64,000 nucleotides of DNA from an uncultured Spartobacteria bacterium (GTDB taxonomy: Bacteria > Verrucomicrobiota > Verrucomicrobiia > Chthoniobacterales > JAATET01). Shown piece by piece: positions 1 to 8,393 of the stretch. The notes beneath the pieces were generated by a model, which saw only the letters and a list, made by a program, of their open reading frames with translations, was not told where the DNA came from and did no database searches. A program made the translations under genes and the position numbers. The stretch spans positions 21,501 through 85,500 of the forward strand of contig CALLUD010000030.1 of the NCBI GenBank assembly GCA_938011325.1, read 5' to 3'. Numbering within the stretch: the first letter of the stretch is position 1; every line of letters begins with the position of its first letter.

Positions 1-155
1 GCGCCGTCGGTGACGAATCCCTAGACGGTCCTTGCCGCTACGCCGCCAGACGTTTTCCGTGTGGCGAAATAGCGCGCGGCTGACGACGACGCGGCGGTGC
101 TGCCGGCCCGATTGACCAAGGAAGTCCTGCCTGAGGCCGAACGCAGCCATTCCAC

Positions 156-506
156 ATGAACCGGCACCGCATTTACACGACCAGCTTCGCGAGTGTTTAT
201 CCACACTACGTCGCCAAGGCGGAAAAGAAGGGCCGCGCGAAGGCGGAGGTGCATGAAATCCTCCGCTGGCTCACGGGCTACTCGCAAAAGGAGCTGGAAG
301 CCGTGCTCGCGGACGGCACCAACTTCGAGACGTTCTTTGCGAAGGCGCCGCGACTGAATCCGGCCCGGGAGCTGGTCAAGGGCGTCGTCTGCGGTGTGCG
401 CGTGGAGGAGGTCGAGGAGCCGTTGATGCGGGAGATTCGAATCCTCGACAAACTCATCGACGAGCTGGCGAAGGGAAAGCCGATGGAAAAGATCCTGCGC
501 GGATAA
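156..506 (+). CDS. DUF2200 family protein
   Basis: A 116-residue protein that matches the DUF2200 family along its whole length: it opens MNRHRIYTTSFASVYPHYV, followed by a segment with KAEVHEILRWLTGY and a basic, Leu-rich tail ending KPMEKILRG. The family is small, cytosolic and of unknown function, and this is its usual size. No signal peptide or membrane segment is visible. The next gene starts 59 bases downstream on the same strand. The ATG at 156 places the conserved motif at the N-terminus. Family assignment is confident; function is unknown. Confidence 0.85.
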   Translation: MNRHRIYTTSFASVYPHYVAKAEKKGRAKAEVHEILRWLTGYSQKELEAVLADGTNFETFFAKAPRLNPARELVKGVVCGVRVEEVEEPLMREIRILDKLIDELAKGKPMEKILRG

Positions 507-565
507 AAACGCGGTTCGGTCCTCTTCGAGTCGCACACGGCGCGGGAGTTGCTTGCTGCGACGGC

Positions 566-1408
566 ATGAGTTGGATCGGAGACGTCATCCATCGCGTGGC
601 CGCCGAGGCGGGTGCGTGCCCCGTGTTTCTCGAGGAATTGCCGTGGACGGAAGTAGCGGAGTTCCGCGAGCGAAATGGCGGAATGCTGCTGCTGCCGCTC
701 GGCGCGACCGAACAGCACGGCCCACACCTGCCCATTTGCACGGACACGCTCATCGCCACGGCCTCGTGCGCCTACGCCTCGGCGAAAACGGGCGTGCCGG
801 TGCTGCCTCCCCTCGCCTACACGGTCTCCGCCGGGCACACCGCAAAATGGCCGGGCACGTTCTCGCTCGTGCACGAGACGTTCATCGCGTCGCTGCGGCA
901 GATCGCGGCCTGGTGCGCGGCGACGGGATTTCGCCGGCTGTTGATGGTGAATTCCCATTTCGGCAACGACGCATCGATGCGCGTGGCGACGGACCAGATC
1001 CGGCTCGCGCACCTCGGCACGCTCCGGATCGCGTGTCGAAGCACGTTTTCACTTACGCCGGAAATCTGGGACGCGTTCATCGCCGATGCCGAGGACCTCC
1101 ACGCAAACAAGGCGGAAAGCGATCTGTTGCTTCATCTCGCGCCGGAGCTGGTGCGCAGGGACAGGCTCGCTGAAGCGGATGACCCCGACCGGACGGGCGG
1201 CACGGTGTTTTCGTATCCCGTCGCGCAGACAAGTCTCAACGGCGTGACCGGCTTCCCGTCCCGAGCAAGCGCGGAGGACGGCGCGAAGCTGTTCGGAATG
1301 ATCGGCAACGCGCTGACGGAACTCGTCGAAAGAGCCAAAACGGACCAGCCGCCGCTCGGCGAGGAGCACTGGCGCGACGTGCCCCGCGACCTTGGGCCGA
1401 TGTTATAA
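566..1408 (+). CDS. Creatininase family amidohydrolase
   Basis: A 280-residue member of the creatininase (creatinine amidohydrolase) fold, a metal-dependent cyclic-amide hydrolase family. The metal-binding signature is visible near residues 48-63 as LLPLGATEQHGPHLP followed by a TD pair, and a second metal site as NSHFGND (residues ~130) in place of the common NGHGGN. No signal peptide. It lies just upstream of a LuxR-type regulator and a nitrogen-compound island, which fits a role in opening a cyclic or amide nitrogen substrate, but the family also covers riboflavin/F420 and mycofactocin pathway enzymes, so the substrate cannot be read from sequence. Confidence 0.82.
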   Translation: MSWIGDVIHRVAAEAGACPVFLEELPWTEVAEFRERNGGMLLLPLGATEQHGPHLPICTDTLIATASCAYASAKTGVPVLPPLAYTVSAGHTAKWPGTFSLVHETFIASLRQIAAWCAATGFRRLLMVNSHFGNDASMRVATDQIRLAHLGTLRIACRSTFSLTPEIWDAFIADAEDLHANKAESDLLLHLAPELVRRDRLAEADDPDRTGGTVFSYPVAQTSLNGVTGFPSRASAEDGAKLFGMIGNALTELVERAKTDQPPLGEEHWRDVPRDLGPML

Positions 1409-1488
1409 AGCTCGATGCCCTGGCGATGGGATGAGGAAATTCGGCCCTCCGGCGCCAGGCCGGAACGCAATCTGCTTTAGGAACTGGC

Positions 1489-2187
1489 ATGGATCATCCT
1501 GTCGATGCTTTGGCGCAGGCGTTTTATGCTCTGCGGCGATTGGGAATTCGTCAGCGCGATGCCTACACGGACGTCCTGCGACGTGCGCTGGAGGCTCAAC
1601 CCCAGCTCTTCGGCGTGTGGAGCGTGTGGGAACCGGATTCGTTCGACGGGCGCGACAACGACTTTCGCTTCGCCGCCGGACACGATGCAACGGGGCGCTT
1701 CGTGCCCTACTGGCACCGCGCCTACGGGAGTCCGAAGCTGGATCCGGTGACCGGCTACGAGCGGCCGGGACCCGGCGACTGGTATTGGGTGCCGCTGCGT
1801 CACGGCGAGCGGTGCGTGATCGACCCGTATTTTTATCCGGTGGGCGGCAAGCTCCGTTACATCCGCAGCGAGGTCGTGCCGATGATCGACAACGGACGCT
1901 GTGTGGGAGTCGTGGGCGTCGATGAAACCGTCACTTCGCCGCGCCGGACCCGCGTCGAGAATCCGGTGATTCGTTTCACGGCGGAATCGGAGGGCGCCCA
2001 GCGGTTGCGCCGCCTCACCGCGCGCGAACGCGAAGTGCACCACTGGCTCGCGCAGGGAAAGACGAACGACGAGATCGCGGGCATTCTCGGGATCAGCACC
2101 CACACGGTGAAGCACCACGTCGACCACATTTTCCAAAAGCTCGGCGTGGAAAACCGCTACGCCGCCGCCCTCGCCGGACGGAGCTAG
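1489..2187 (+). CDS. LuxR-type regulator with N-terminal Cache-like sensor
   Basis: A 232-residue regulator. Residues ~35-145 resemble a PDC/Cache ligand-binding domain, with the run WSVWEPDSFDGRDNDF and then GRFVPYWHRA, and the ending GVVGVDETV typical of such domains. Residues ~165-228 form a LuxR/GerE helix-turn-helix (LTAREREVHHWLAQGKTNDE, then GISTHTVKHHVDHIFQKL). Cache domains are normally extracellular, but no signal peptide or membrane segment is present, so this one should sit in the cytosol. It immediately precedes the nitrogen island on the same strand and is a good candidate for its local regulator; the ligand is unknown. Confidence 0.82.
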   Translation: MDHPVDALAQAFYALRRLGIRQRDAYTDVLRRALEAQPQLFGVWSVWEPDSFDGRDNDFRFAAGHDATGRFVPYWHRAYGSPKLDPVTGYERPGPGDWYWVPLRHGERCVIDPYFYPVGGKLRYIRSEVVPMIDNGRCVGVVGVDETVTSPRRTRVENPVIRFTAESEGAQRLRRLTAREREVHHWLAQGKTNDEIAGILGISTHTVKHHVDHIFQKLGVENRYAAALAGRS

Positions 2188-2204
2188 CGTTGCACCCTGC
2201 ACCT

Positions 2205-2221
2205 GCGCCGCTCTGCGGCGC
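2205..2221 (+). terminator. Short GC hairpin after the LuxR-type gene
   Basis: A perfect 7-bp stem (GCGCCGC / GCGGCGC) with a 3-base loop lies 18 bases after the stop codon at 2187. There is no T-run after it, so it is not a classical intrinsic terminator; it may be a weak terminator or an mRNA 3' stabiliser. Confidence 0.35.
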
Positions 2222-2244
2222 GCCGGGCTGGCGTTCGTATCGGC

Positions 2245-2268
2245 CACCGTGCAACCACAGGCACGGTG
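2245..2268. promoter_or_regulatory. Perfect inverted repeat upstream of the GS-like gene
   Basis: CACCGTGC and GCACGGTG form a perfect 8-bp inverted repeat around an 8-base spacer, 143 bases upstream of the ligase gene at 2412. It could be a binding site for a dimeric regulator, for example the adjacent LuxR-type protein, or an RNA hairpin. No T-run follows. The remaining bases of the 2188-2411 gap show no clear promoter. Confidence 0.35.
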
Positions 2269-2411
2269 CTTCACCCCTGCCCCCAAGTCATCGGGAGGCA
2301 ACTGCTACAGCACGACTCGCGTTCGCGCACACGACTCGTCTCAATCTCCCCCCGCGCATATAGCCAGACCTTCCGATTTCGGGAAATTTTGACCGCGAGC
2401 AAGGTCGCCGC

Positions 2412-3830
2412 ATGCCTGACGCGCCGACCTTCGCCGTTCCCGAAAACTTCGTGGTGGATTCCGCCAAACTCGCCGCCGTGCGCGAGCGACTCGAGGAGGC
2501 CGGCACGAAATATTGTTTCTCGACCTACGTGGACATCCACGGCGTGCCGAAAGCGAAGGCAAATCCGGTGAGCGCTCTGGAAAAAATGGCCCATGGCTCG
2601 GAGCTCTTCACGCTCGGCGCGATGGAAGGCATGGGGCTTGTCGGACCACACGAGGACGAATGCGCCGCCGTGCCGGACCTCGACACGATGCTGCTCTGCC
2701 CGTGGGACAAGCGTTACGCGTATTTCTTCGGCGACCTCTACTACCACGGCGCGCCGTATGTGAACGACAGCCGCGTGATCCTGAAACGCCAGATCGAGCG
2801 CGCGGCGAAGATGGGCCTGAAGCTGAACCTCGGCATGGAGACCGAGTTTTACGTGCTCTTCATCGATCCGGAGACGGGCGAGCGGAAGATTCTCCAGCGC
2901 GACAGGTATCAGGGCACCTGCCCCGCCTACGACGTCCACCTCACGATGGGCGCGATCGATTTCCTCGAGCCGATGGCGCGCTACATGGACGAGCTCGGCT
3001 GGGGCCTCTACTCGATGGACCAGGAGGGCGGGCACAGCCAGTTCGAGTTCGACTTCGCCTACACCGACGCGCTGACGATGTGCGACCGGTTCGTGTTCCT
3101 GCGCCTGATGGCGAAGAATGTCGCGGAGCAAATCGGCGCCACCGCGACGTTCGTGCCGAAGCCTTTCGCAAACGACTTCCGCTCAGCGGACCACTTCAAC
3201 ATGTCGCTCGCGAACATCGAGACGGGCGAGAACCTGTTCGCGCCAGACGCGGAGGGACGGTTCGCGAAGCAATACGGCAGCCCGATGTCCGACCTCGCGT
3301 ATCACTTCGCGGCGGGCATCCTGAAGCACGCGCCGGCCATCACGGCGGTCACCTCCCCGACCTACAACAGCTACCAGGGGCTCATCGCGCAGGGCGACAT
3401 GCCCGACATCTCCTGGGCGCCGGTGATGATGGCGTGGGGCAACAACAACCGCTCCGCGATGCTGCGTTTTCCGCCAAACCGCTATTGCGTGGAAAACCGC
3501 ACGCCCGACATCGCGTGCAATCCCTACCTCGCCGCCGCGGTCCAGCTTGCCGCGGGCCTCGACGGCATCGAGCAGCAGCTCGACCCCGGCCCGCCGCTCA
3601 ACACGAACTGCTACGAACTGACCCGTGCGCAGCTCAAGGAAGCGGGCGTGCGTCTGCTCCCGCGCACGCTGCTGCACGCGCTGGAGGCGTTCGAGGAGGA
3701 TCCGCTCATCACGCGGGTGTTCGGCGAGGAATTCAAGAACATCTACCTCAAGCAAAAGATGCGCGAGTGGGATGAGGGATTCTACGCGATCAACGAAGCG
3801 CATCTGAGCAAACGCCTCACGTTCGTATGA
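2412..3830 (+). CDS. Glutamine synthetase family ligase (GlnT/GMAS-like)
   Basis: A 472-residue ATP-dependent glutamate-amine ligase of the glutamine synthetase superfamily. The catalytic core is visible: METEFYVL carries the metal-binding glutamate, TATFVPKPF precedes the active-site histidine in DHFNMSLAN, and NNNRSAMLRFPP, VENRTPDIACNPYLAAA give the nucleotide and glutamate arginines. The HFN form, instead of the HxH of ordinary GlnA, and the N-terminal extension resemble GlnT and gamma-glutamylmethylamide synthetases, so the acceptor may be an amine rather than ammonia. It is the first gene of a tight run (next start 34 bases on) with a dehydrogenase, a Rieske oxygenase and a transporter. 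Family is certain; the amine substrate is inference. Confidence 0.85.
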   Translation: MPDAPTFAVPENFVVDSAKLAAVRERLEEAGTKYCFSTYVDIHGVPKAKANPVSALEKMAHGSELFTLGAMEGMGLVGPHEDECAAVPDLDTMLLCPWDKRYAYFFGDLYYHGAPYVNDSRVILKRQIERAAKMGLKLNLGMETEFYVLFIDPETGERKILQRDRYQGTCPAYDVHLTMGAIDFLEPMARYMDELGWGLYSMDQEGGHSQFEFDFAYTDALTMCDRFVFLRLMAKNVAEQIGATATFVPKPFANDFRSADHFNMSLANIETGENLFAPDAEGRFAKQYGSPMSDLAYHFAAGILKHAPAITAVTSPTYNSYQGLIAQGDMPDISWAPVMMAWGNNNRSAMLRFPPNRYCVENRTPDIACNPYLAAAVQLAAGLDGIEQQLDPGPPLNTNCYELTRAQLKEAGVRLLPRTLLHALEAFEEDPLITRVFGEEFKNIYLKQKMREWDEGFYAINEAHLSKRLTFV

Positions 3831-3864
3831 CGCCGGCACAACCCTCCAGCCCGGTCCCGTCGCA

Positions 3865-4659
3865 ATGAGCTTCTTCTCGCTGGCGAACAAAACGGCCGTC
3901 GTAACCGGAGGCGCCTCCGGCATCGGCGAGGCAATCGTCCGGCGATTCATTTCGGCTGGCGCGACCGTGTTTTCCGTCGATCTCAGCGGCACGGCTCCCG
4001 AGGGAGCAACAGCGATTGTCGCCGATGTTTCCGACGAGGCGCAGGTGGAAGCGTTTCTTGCACAGGTCGCCGCCGAGCGCGGTCCGGTCGACATTCTTGT
4101 GAACAACGCGGGCATCCAGCCGCTGGGCATTCCCTTCGCGGAGCTGACCCGTGAGGCAATCCAGCGAACACTCGACGTGAACGTGCTTGGCACGACATGG
4201 GGACTGAAGCACGGACCGCGATTCATGCCCGACTCGGGCGGCCGCATTCTCAGCACCGCGTCGTTCGTCGGCACGCTGGGCGTCCCGGCTGGCTCGATTT
4301 ATGCGGTGTCGAAAGCCGCTGTGGCACACCTTACCAAATGCGCCGCCGTCGAGCTCGCTCCCCGGGGCATCACCGTGAATGCGGTCGCGCCGGGCACGGT
4401 GCTGACGCCCGCGGTGACCGACATTCCGGACAATCCCGAAGTGCCGTTTGTGGAGAAGCGCACGCCGCTCGGCCGCCTCGCGCAGCCCGACGAGATTGCC
4501 GCGGCCTTCCATTTTCTTGCCTCCGACGAAGCCAGCTACATCACGGGTGTCGTGCTGCCCGTCGATGGAGGCATCGCCGCCGGCTGGGAATCCTACGACC
4601 TTCCCCCGCCCGACCCGAAGATCACGACAACCAAGGAGCCATCGCCATGGTCAGCATGA
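3865..4659 (+). CDS. SDR family NAD(P)-dependent oxidoreductase
   Basis: A 264-residue classical short-chain dehydrogenase. The nucleotide-binding motif GGASGIGEA is at ~residues 15-23, NNAG at ~81-84, and the catalytic Ser / Tyr-x3-Lys is seen in the stretch from STASFVGT to YAVSKAAV. The C-terminus has the usual ITGVVLPVDGG. It overlaps the start of the Rieske oxygenase by 13 bases, so the two are co-translated and probably act on consecutive intermediates, such as an alcohol or diol released by the oxygenase. The substrate cannot be told from the sequence. Confidence 0.88.
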   Translation: MSFFSLANKTAVVTGGASGIGEAIVRRFISAGATVFSVDLSGTAPEGATAIVADVSDEAQVEAFLAQVAAERGPVDILVNNAGIQPLGIPFAELTREAIQRTLDVNVLGTTWGLKHGPRFMPDSGGRILSTASFVGTLGVPAGSIYAVSKAAVAHLTKCAAVELAPRGITVNAVAPGTVLTPAVTDIPDNPEVPFVEKRTPLGRLAQPDEIAAAFHFLASDEASYITGVVLPVDGGIAAGWESYDLPPPDPKITTTKEPSPWSA

Positions 4660-5882
4660 AGAAACCCACCACGATCGAAGAAATCAACGCCGCCATCCTC
4701 GACTCCGCGAGTCGAGGACTCGAGCACGCCACGACGTTGCCCGCAGAGGCCTACACGTCGGAGGAGTATTTCGAATACGAAAAGGAAACGATCCTCAAAA
4801 AGGAGTGGATCTGCATTGCGCATGTGTCGCAGATCCCGAAGCCGGGCGACTACATCAGCCTCGATGTGCTCGGCGAGCCGATGATCGTCGTGCGCGGAAA
4901 GGACAATGGCATTCACGTCCTCTCCCGTGTGTGTCCGCACCGCGCGATGGACATCATGCCCGTCGGATTCGGCTACGATCCGCGCGGCAAGGTGCGGCTG
5001 TTCATGTGCCCGTATCACAGCTGGACGTTCGATCTTTCCGGCCAGCTCAAGGGCGCGCCCGAAATGCAGAAGACGTGCGATTTCAATCGCAAGGAATTCA
5101 GCCTCGTCGAGTTTCGCAGCGAGATCTGGGAGGGCTTCGTGTTCGTGACCTTCAACCCCGACGTCGAACCTGTCGCCCGGCAGCTTGCCGACCTGCACAA
5201 GGACGTCGCCGCCTGGAAGATGGGCGAAATGGACGTCGTCGTGGAAATGGAATGGGACCTCCCGATCAACTGGAAAAACATGATCGAGAACTGGATGGAG
5301 CCCTATCACCACATGGGCATCCACGTGAAGACGCTCCAGCCGATGATGCCGGCCAAGGGGTGCTGGACCGAAGAATACCATCCGCACTACACGCGCGCCC
5401 ACCTGCCCTACCGGCAGAGCCTCATCGATGCGATGAAGGATGCCGAAGCCAAGGGCGAGCATTTCGGCTCGTTTCCGCCGATTCCCGGTATCCCGGAGGA
5501 GTTCAAATACGAATGGACGGTCCACGTCGGCTACCCCGCATTCATGATGCTCACCGGGCCGAACTGTGCGCTCTGGTATCGGCTGCTCCCGATCAGCGCC
5601 GAGAAGATTCACCTCGTCACGACAATCCTCGTGAACAAGGAGGCGCAGGCGCATCCCGACTTCGAGAAGCACCTCGCGATGGAGACGCAGGCGCTGAAGG
5701 ATTTCCACCTCGAGGACGTGGAAGTCTGCACCGCCGTGCAGCGCGGGTTGAATTCCCAGGCGTTCCAACACGGGCGGATGAGCTACCTCGAAAAGCCGGT
5801 GTATCAAATCCAGTGCTACCTCGCGGACCGCATTCGCGCCGCCGGTCGCGTTCCCGCTGAACTCAAGGAGGTCGCCGCGTGA
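4647..5882 (+). CDS. Rieske non-heme iron oxygenase, alpha subunit
   Basis: A 411-residue ring-hydroxylating-type oxygenase alpha subunit. The Rieske [2Fe-2S] ligands are C96/H98 (VCPHRA) and C121/H124 (CPYHSW). The catalytic iron site follows at NWKNMIENWMEPYHHMGIH with H221 and H226. These enzymes hydroxylate aromatic rings or N-methyl groups (betaine, carnitine, stachydrine types). No ferredoxin or dedicated reductase gene lies next to it. The ATG at 4647 starts inside the end of the SDR gene, and its last bases overlap the next gene (GTGA). Placement beside an amine-glutamate ligase suggests a substrate that yields an amine, but this is inference. Confidence 0.9.
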   Translation: MVSMKKPTTIEEINAAILDSASRGLEHATTLPAEAYTSEEYFEYEKETILKKEWICIAHVSQIPKPGDYISLDVLGEPMIVVRGKDNGIHVLSRVCPHRAMDIMPVGFGYDPRGKVRLFMCPYHSWTFDLSGQLKGAPEMQKTCDFNRKEFSLVEFRSEIWEGFVFVTFNPDVEPVARQLADLHKDVAAWKMGEMDVVVEMEWDLPINWKNMIENWMEPYHHMGIHVKTLQPMMPAKGCWTEEYHPHYTRAHLPYRQSLIDAMKDAEAKGEHFGSFPPIPGIPEEFKYEWTVHVGYPAFMMLTGPNCALWYRLLPISAEKIHLVTTILVNKEAQAHPDFEKHLAMETQALKDFHLEDVEVCTAVQRGLNSQAFQHGRMSYLEKPVYQIQCYLADRIRAAGRVPAELKEVAA

Positions 5883-6796
5883 GCCGGACGGTCGCGTATA
5901 TCATGCCGCTGCCGCCCGGTGCACATCCGGGCATGGACACGATCGCGCATGGCATCGTGGCCGGGCTCCAGGGAACCGACACGCAACTCCGCATCCTGAC
6001 CGCCGACCTGCGCGATCCGCAGTTCACCATCGCGCAGAATCAGGCCGTGGTGGCCGCGACCGAGGCGAAGGTCGATGGAATCTGCATCTTCACGCTCGAC
6101 GAGAAGGAACCGGAGCCGGCGGTGTGGCGCGCGATCGGAAAGAACATTCCCGTCATCGCGCTGCACAAGCCCGTGTTCGAAGTCACGGCCACCGTCGCCG
6201 TGCCAAACTTCTACCACGGCATCTACCTCACGCAGTTCCTCGCCCGGCATCTGGACGACAATCCGAAAGTCGCGATCGTCGGCGGTCCGCCGATTCTCGA
6301 TGACGAGGAACTCGTCGCCGGCCTGCTCGAAGGCGGACGCCGCTGCGGGTTCCAGTTCATGAACGACCCGCACGACCCGGCGTTCAGGAATCAGGCTGAT
6401 GTGAAGGGCGCCGGCACCGCGCTGGCACATCACATTCTGGATACCTGCGAAGGCATGGACGCGCTGATCGTGTTCAACGACGAGACGCTCATGGATTTCC
6501 TCCCCGTGCTCGAGGAACGCGGTCTGCTCGGCTCGCTGCCGATCGTTTCGCGAAACGGAAGCCCCGCGGCTGTCGAGGCCGTTAAACGCGGCGACACGAT
6601 TGCCACCTACGATTACGGGCTCACCGAAATGGGAATCGCCGCCGGAAAACTCTTCGCCGACATCTTCGAGAACGGCGCCGAGTTTCAGGACGCGGTGTTC
6701 TGCCCGACTGTTGGCCGTGTCATCGACGAGGAGGCCGACTACACGCCGTGGAGCGAGCGGGCGCCTGCGGTGGAACTCATCGAAGGACTCGACTGA
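5879..6796 (+). CDS. Periplasmic-binding-protein-like (sugar-binding fold), no signal peptide
   Basis: A 305-residue protein of the type I periplasmic binding protein / LacI-effector fold: an N-terminal strand VAYIMPLPPGAHPGM, a helix-strand repeat with NQAVVAATEAKVDGICIF, and a C-terminal lobe with TYDYGLTEMGIAAGKLF. It starts with GTG inside the Rieske stop codon. Unlike true solute receptors it has no signal peptide or lipobox, so it should be cytosolic, and unlike LacI regulators it has no DNA-binding head. It may be a cytosolic sensor or binding partner of the operon, or an exporter-independent remnant. The fold is fairly sure, the role unknown. Confidence 0.75.
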   Translation: MSRTVAYIMPLPPGAHPGMDTIAHGIVAGLQGTDTQLRILTADLRDPQFTIAQNQAVVAATEAKVDGICIFTLDEKEPEPAVWRAIGKNIPVIALHKPVFEVTATVAVPNFYHGIYLTQFLARHLDDNPKVAIVGGPPILDDEELVAGLLEGGRRCGFQFMNDPHDPAFRNQADVKGAGTALAHHILDTCEGMDALIVFNDETLMDFLPVLEERGLLGSLPIVSRNGSPAAVEAVKRGDTIATYDYGLTEMGIAAGKLFADIFENGAEFQDAVFCPTVGRVIDEEADYTPWSERAPAVELIEGLD

Positions 6797-7527
6797 TGTC
6801 TGTCGCGGAAATTTCCATCCCCAAGCTGGTGACCATTCCCGCCGGTGAGTTCGTGATGGGCGCCGGCGAGGACGACAAATTCGCCACGATGCTCGAGCTG
6901 CCCCGTCGCCGTGTCGTCATCGAGCGTCCGTTCGCGATGGGAAAATTCCCGGTGACGTTCGCGCAGTGGGACGAATACGTGGCGCTGAATCCCGGCGCGC
7001 ACTGTCCACCCGACTACGACGTCGGCCGTGGCGACCTGCCGGTCGGCAGCGTGAGCTGGAATGACGTGCAGGAATATCTCGCCTGGCTGCGGCACGAGAC
7101 CGGGAGGCCGTTTCGTCTGCCGACCGAGGCGGAATGGGAATACGCGTGCCGCGCCGGCACGGTGACGACATTCAATACAGGCGACGACCTCACCACCGAG
7201 CAGGCAAACTACTGGTATTCGGAAAACGGCAAAAAGATCGGCCCCGGAAAACCGCTGCCCGTCGGCAGCTACCCGCCGAATGCCTTCGGCCTTTACGACA
7301 TGCACGGCACGATCTGCGAACTCGTCGCCGACTCGTGGCACGACGGCTACGCAGACCTGCCCACCGATGGCTCGCCGTATCACGATCCGGAATCGCACCT
7401 CGTCGTCACGCGCGGCGGCGCCTGGGATTACGCGGCGCGCCTCCTGCGTTCGGCCTTTCGCGACTGGGTCGACCGCGCGCGGCGGTTCGACAACATCGGC
7501 TTCCGCGTCGCCTGCGACATCGAGTGA
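6796..7527 (+). CDS. SUMF1/FGE-fold protein lacking the catalytic cysteines
   Basis: A 243-residue protein with the formylglycine-generating-enzyme (SUMF1) fold: IPAGEFVMGAGED at the N-terminus, PVTFAQWDEY, FRLPTEAEWEYACRAG in the middle, and RGGAWDYAARLL ... GFRVACD at the end. In true FGEs the RGG segment is followed by two catalytic cysteines that bind copper; here the segment contains none, so sulfatase activation is unlikely. Related non-FGE members are ergothioneine or hydroxylase-type iron enzymes and structural proteins. It overlaps both neighbours by ATGA, so it is part of the operon. No sulfatase gene is nearby. Confidence 0.85.
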   Translation: MSVAEISIPKLVTIPAGEFVMGAGEDDKFATMLELPRRRVVIERPFAMGKFPVTFAQWDEYVALNPGAHCPPDYDVGRGDLPVGSVSWNDVQEYLAWLRHETGRPFRLPTEAEWEYACRAGTVTTFNTGDDLTTEQANYWYSENGKKIGPGKPLPVGSYPPNAFGLYDMHGTICELVADSWHDGYADLPTDGSPYHDPESHLVVTRGGAWDYAARLLRSAFRDWVDRARRFDNIGFRVACDIE

Positions 7528-8372
7528 TGGAAACGACGCTCGCTCCACCCATCGCCCAACACGCGCGTCCGCAGCGACGCAGGGGCCGGTGGTTCGAGTT
7601 TCAGGCTCCCCTTTCGACACCGGCGAAGATCGCGCTCGCGATCCTCGCGTGGGCGCTGTTTCTCGGCATCTGGCAGTTTGCGCCACGCTCCCCGCAAATG
7701 GCAGCCCTGGTCCCGCCGCCCACAAAGGTCGCGGAAACGCTGGTCGAGCTGTTCACGGAGAAGAAATTTCTCGCCGATATCGCTCAGAGCCTGCAGCGGG
7801 TGGGCATCAGTTTCGCTCTCGCTGTGGCGGTGGCGCTTCCGCTCGGCCTGCTTATGGGAGCGTTTCCGGCCGTCGAAGGGTTTTTCAATCCAATCGTCTC
7901 GCCCTTCCGCTATCTGCCCGCGCCGTCGTTCATTCCCTTGCTGCTCGCGTGGCTCGGCACCGGCGACGAGCAGAAGATCGCGCTGCTGTTCATCGGCGTG
8001 GTGTGGTTTCTCATCAGTCTTTTGATGGACGACGCCAAGCGCGTGCCGCTAGCTCTCATCGAAGCCTCGCGCACCCTCGGCGCCGATCGTCGGCAGGCGC
8101 TCTTCTCCGTCATTCTGCCAGCCGCCCTGCCCCATTTTCTCGACACGATCCGACAGATGCTCGCCGTGAGCTGGACGTATCTCGTGATCGCCGAAATCGT
8201 CGCCGCCACCGATGGCATCGGCGCCGTGATGATGCGCGCGAAACGTCTCGTGCGCATGGATACGATCATCGCGTGCATTCTGACGATCGGCGCCCTTGGC
8301 TTCCTCTCCGATCTCCTCCTGCGCGGCCTGCGTTGGTGGGCCTTCCCGTATCTCCGAAACACCCGCCATTGA
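7527..8372 (+). CDS. ABC transporter permease, NitT/TauT (SsuC-like) type
   Basis: A 281-residue inner-membrane permease with about six hydrophobic segments, the first at ~residues 34-52. The ABC coupling motif is present as EASRTLGADRRQALFSVILP (~residues 172-191), and the sequence resembles SsuC, TauC and the ThiX/NitT permeases for nitrate, sulfonates, taurine or aminopyrimidines. In DUF1989/guanidine-carboxylase clusters permeases of this class are thought to import guanidine or urea-like solutes. It overlaps the previous gene by ATGA and is followed 21 bases later by its binding protein. No ATP-binding subunit is encoded anywhere in this window. Confidence 0.9.
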   Translation: METTLAPPIAQHARPQRRRGRWFEFQAPLSTPAKIALAILAWALFLGIWQFAPRSPQMAALVPPPTKVAETLVELFTEKKFLADIAQSLQRVGISFALAVAVALPLGLLMGAFPAVEGFFNPIVSPFRYLPAPSFIPLLLAWLGTGDEQKIALLFIGVVWFLISLLMDDAKRVPLALIEASRTLGADRRQALFSVILPAALPHFLDTIRQMLAVSWTYLVIAEIVAATDGIGAVMMRAKRLVRMDTIIACILTIGALGFLSDLLLRGLRWWAFPYLRNTRH

Positions 8373-8393
8373 GCCAAACATCAACCAAACATC

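Noticed and set aside
2245..2268. Sigma-54 promoter for the GS-like gene
   Set aside because: A GGCAC-like box is present but the GC element at the right spacing is not.
6796..7527. Sulfatase maturation enzyme
   Set aside because: The catalytic cysteines are missing and no sulfatase gene is nearby.
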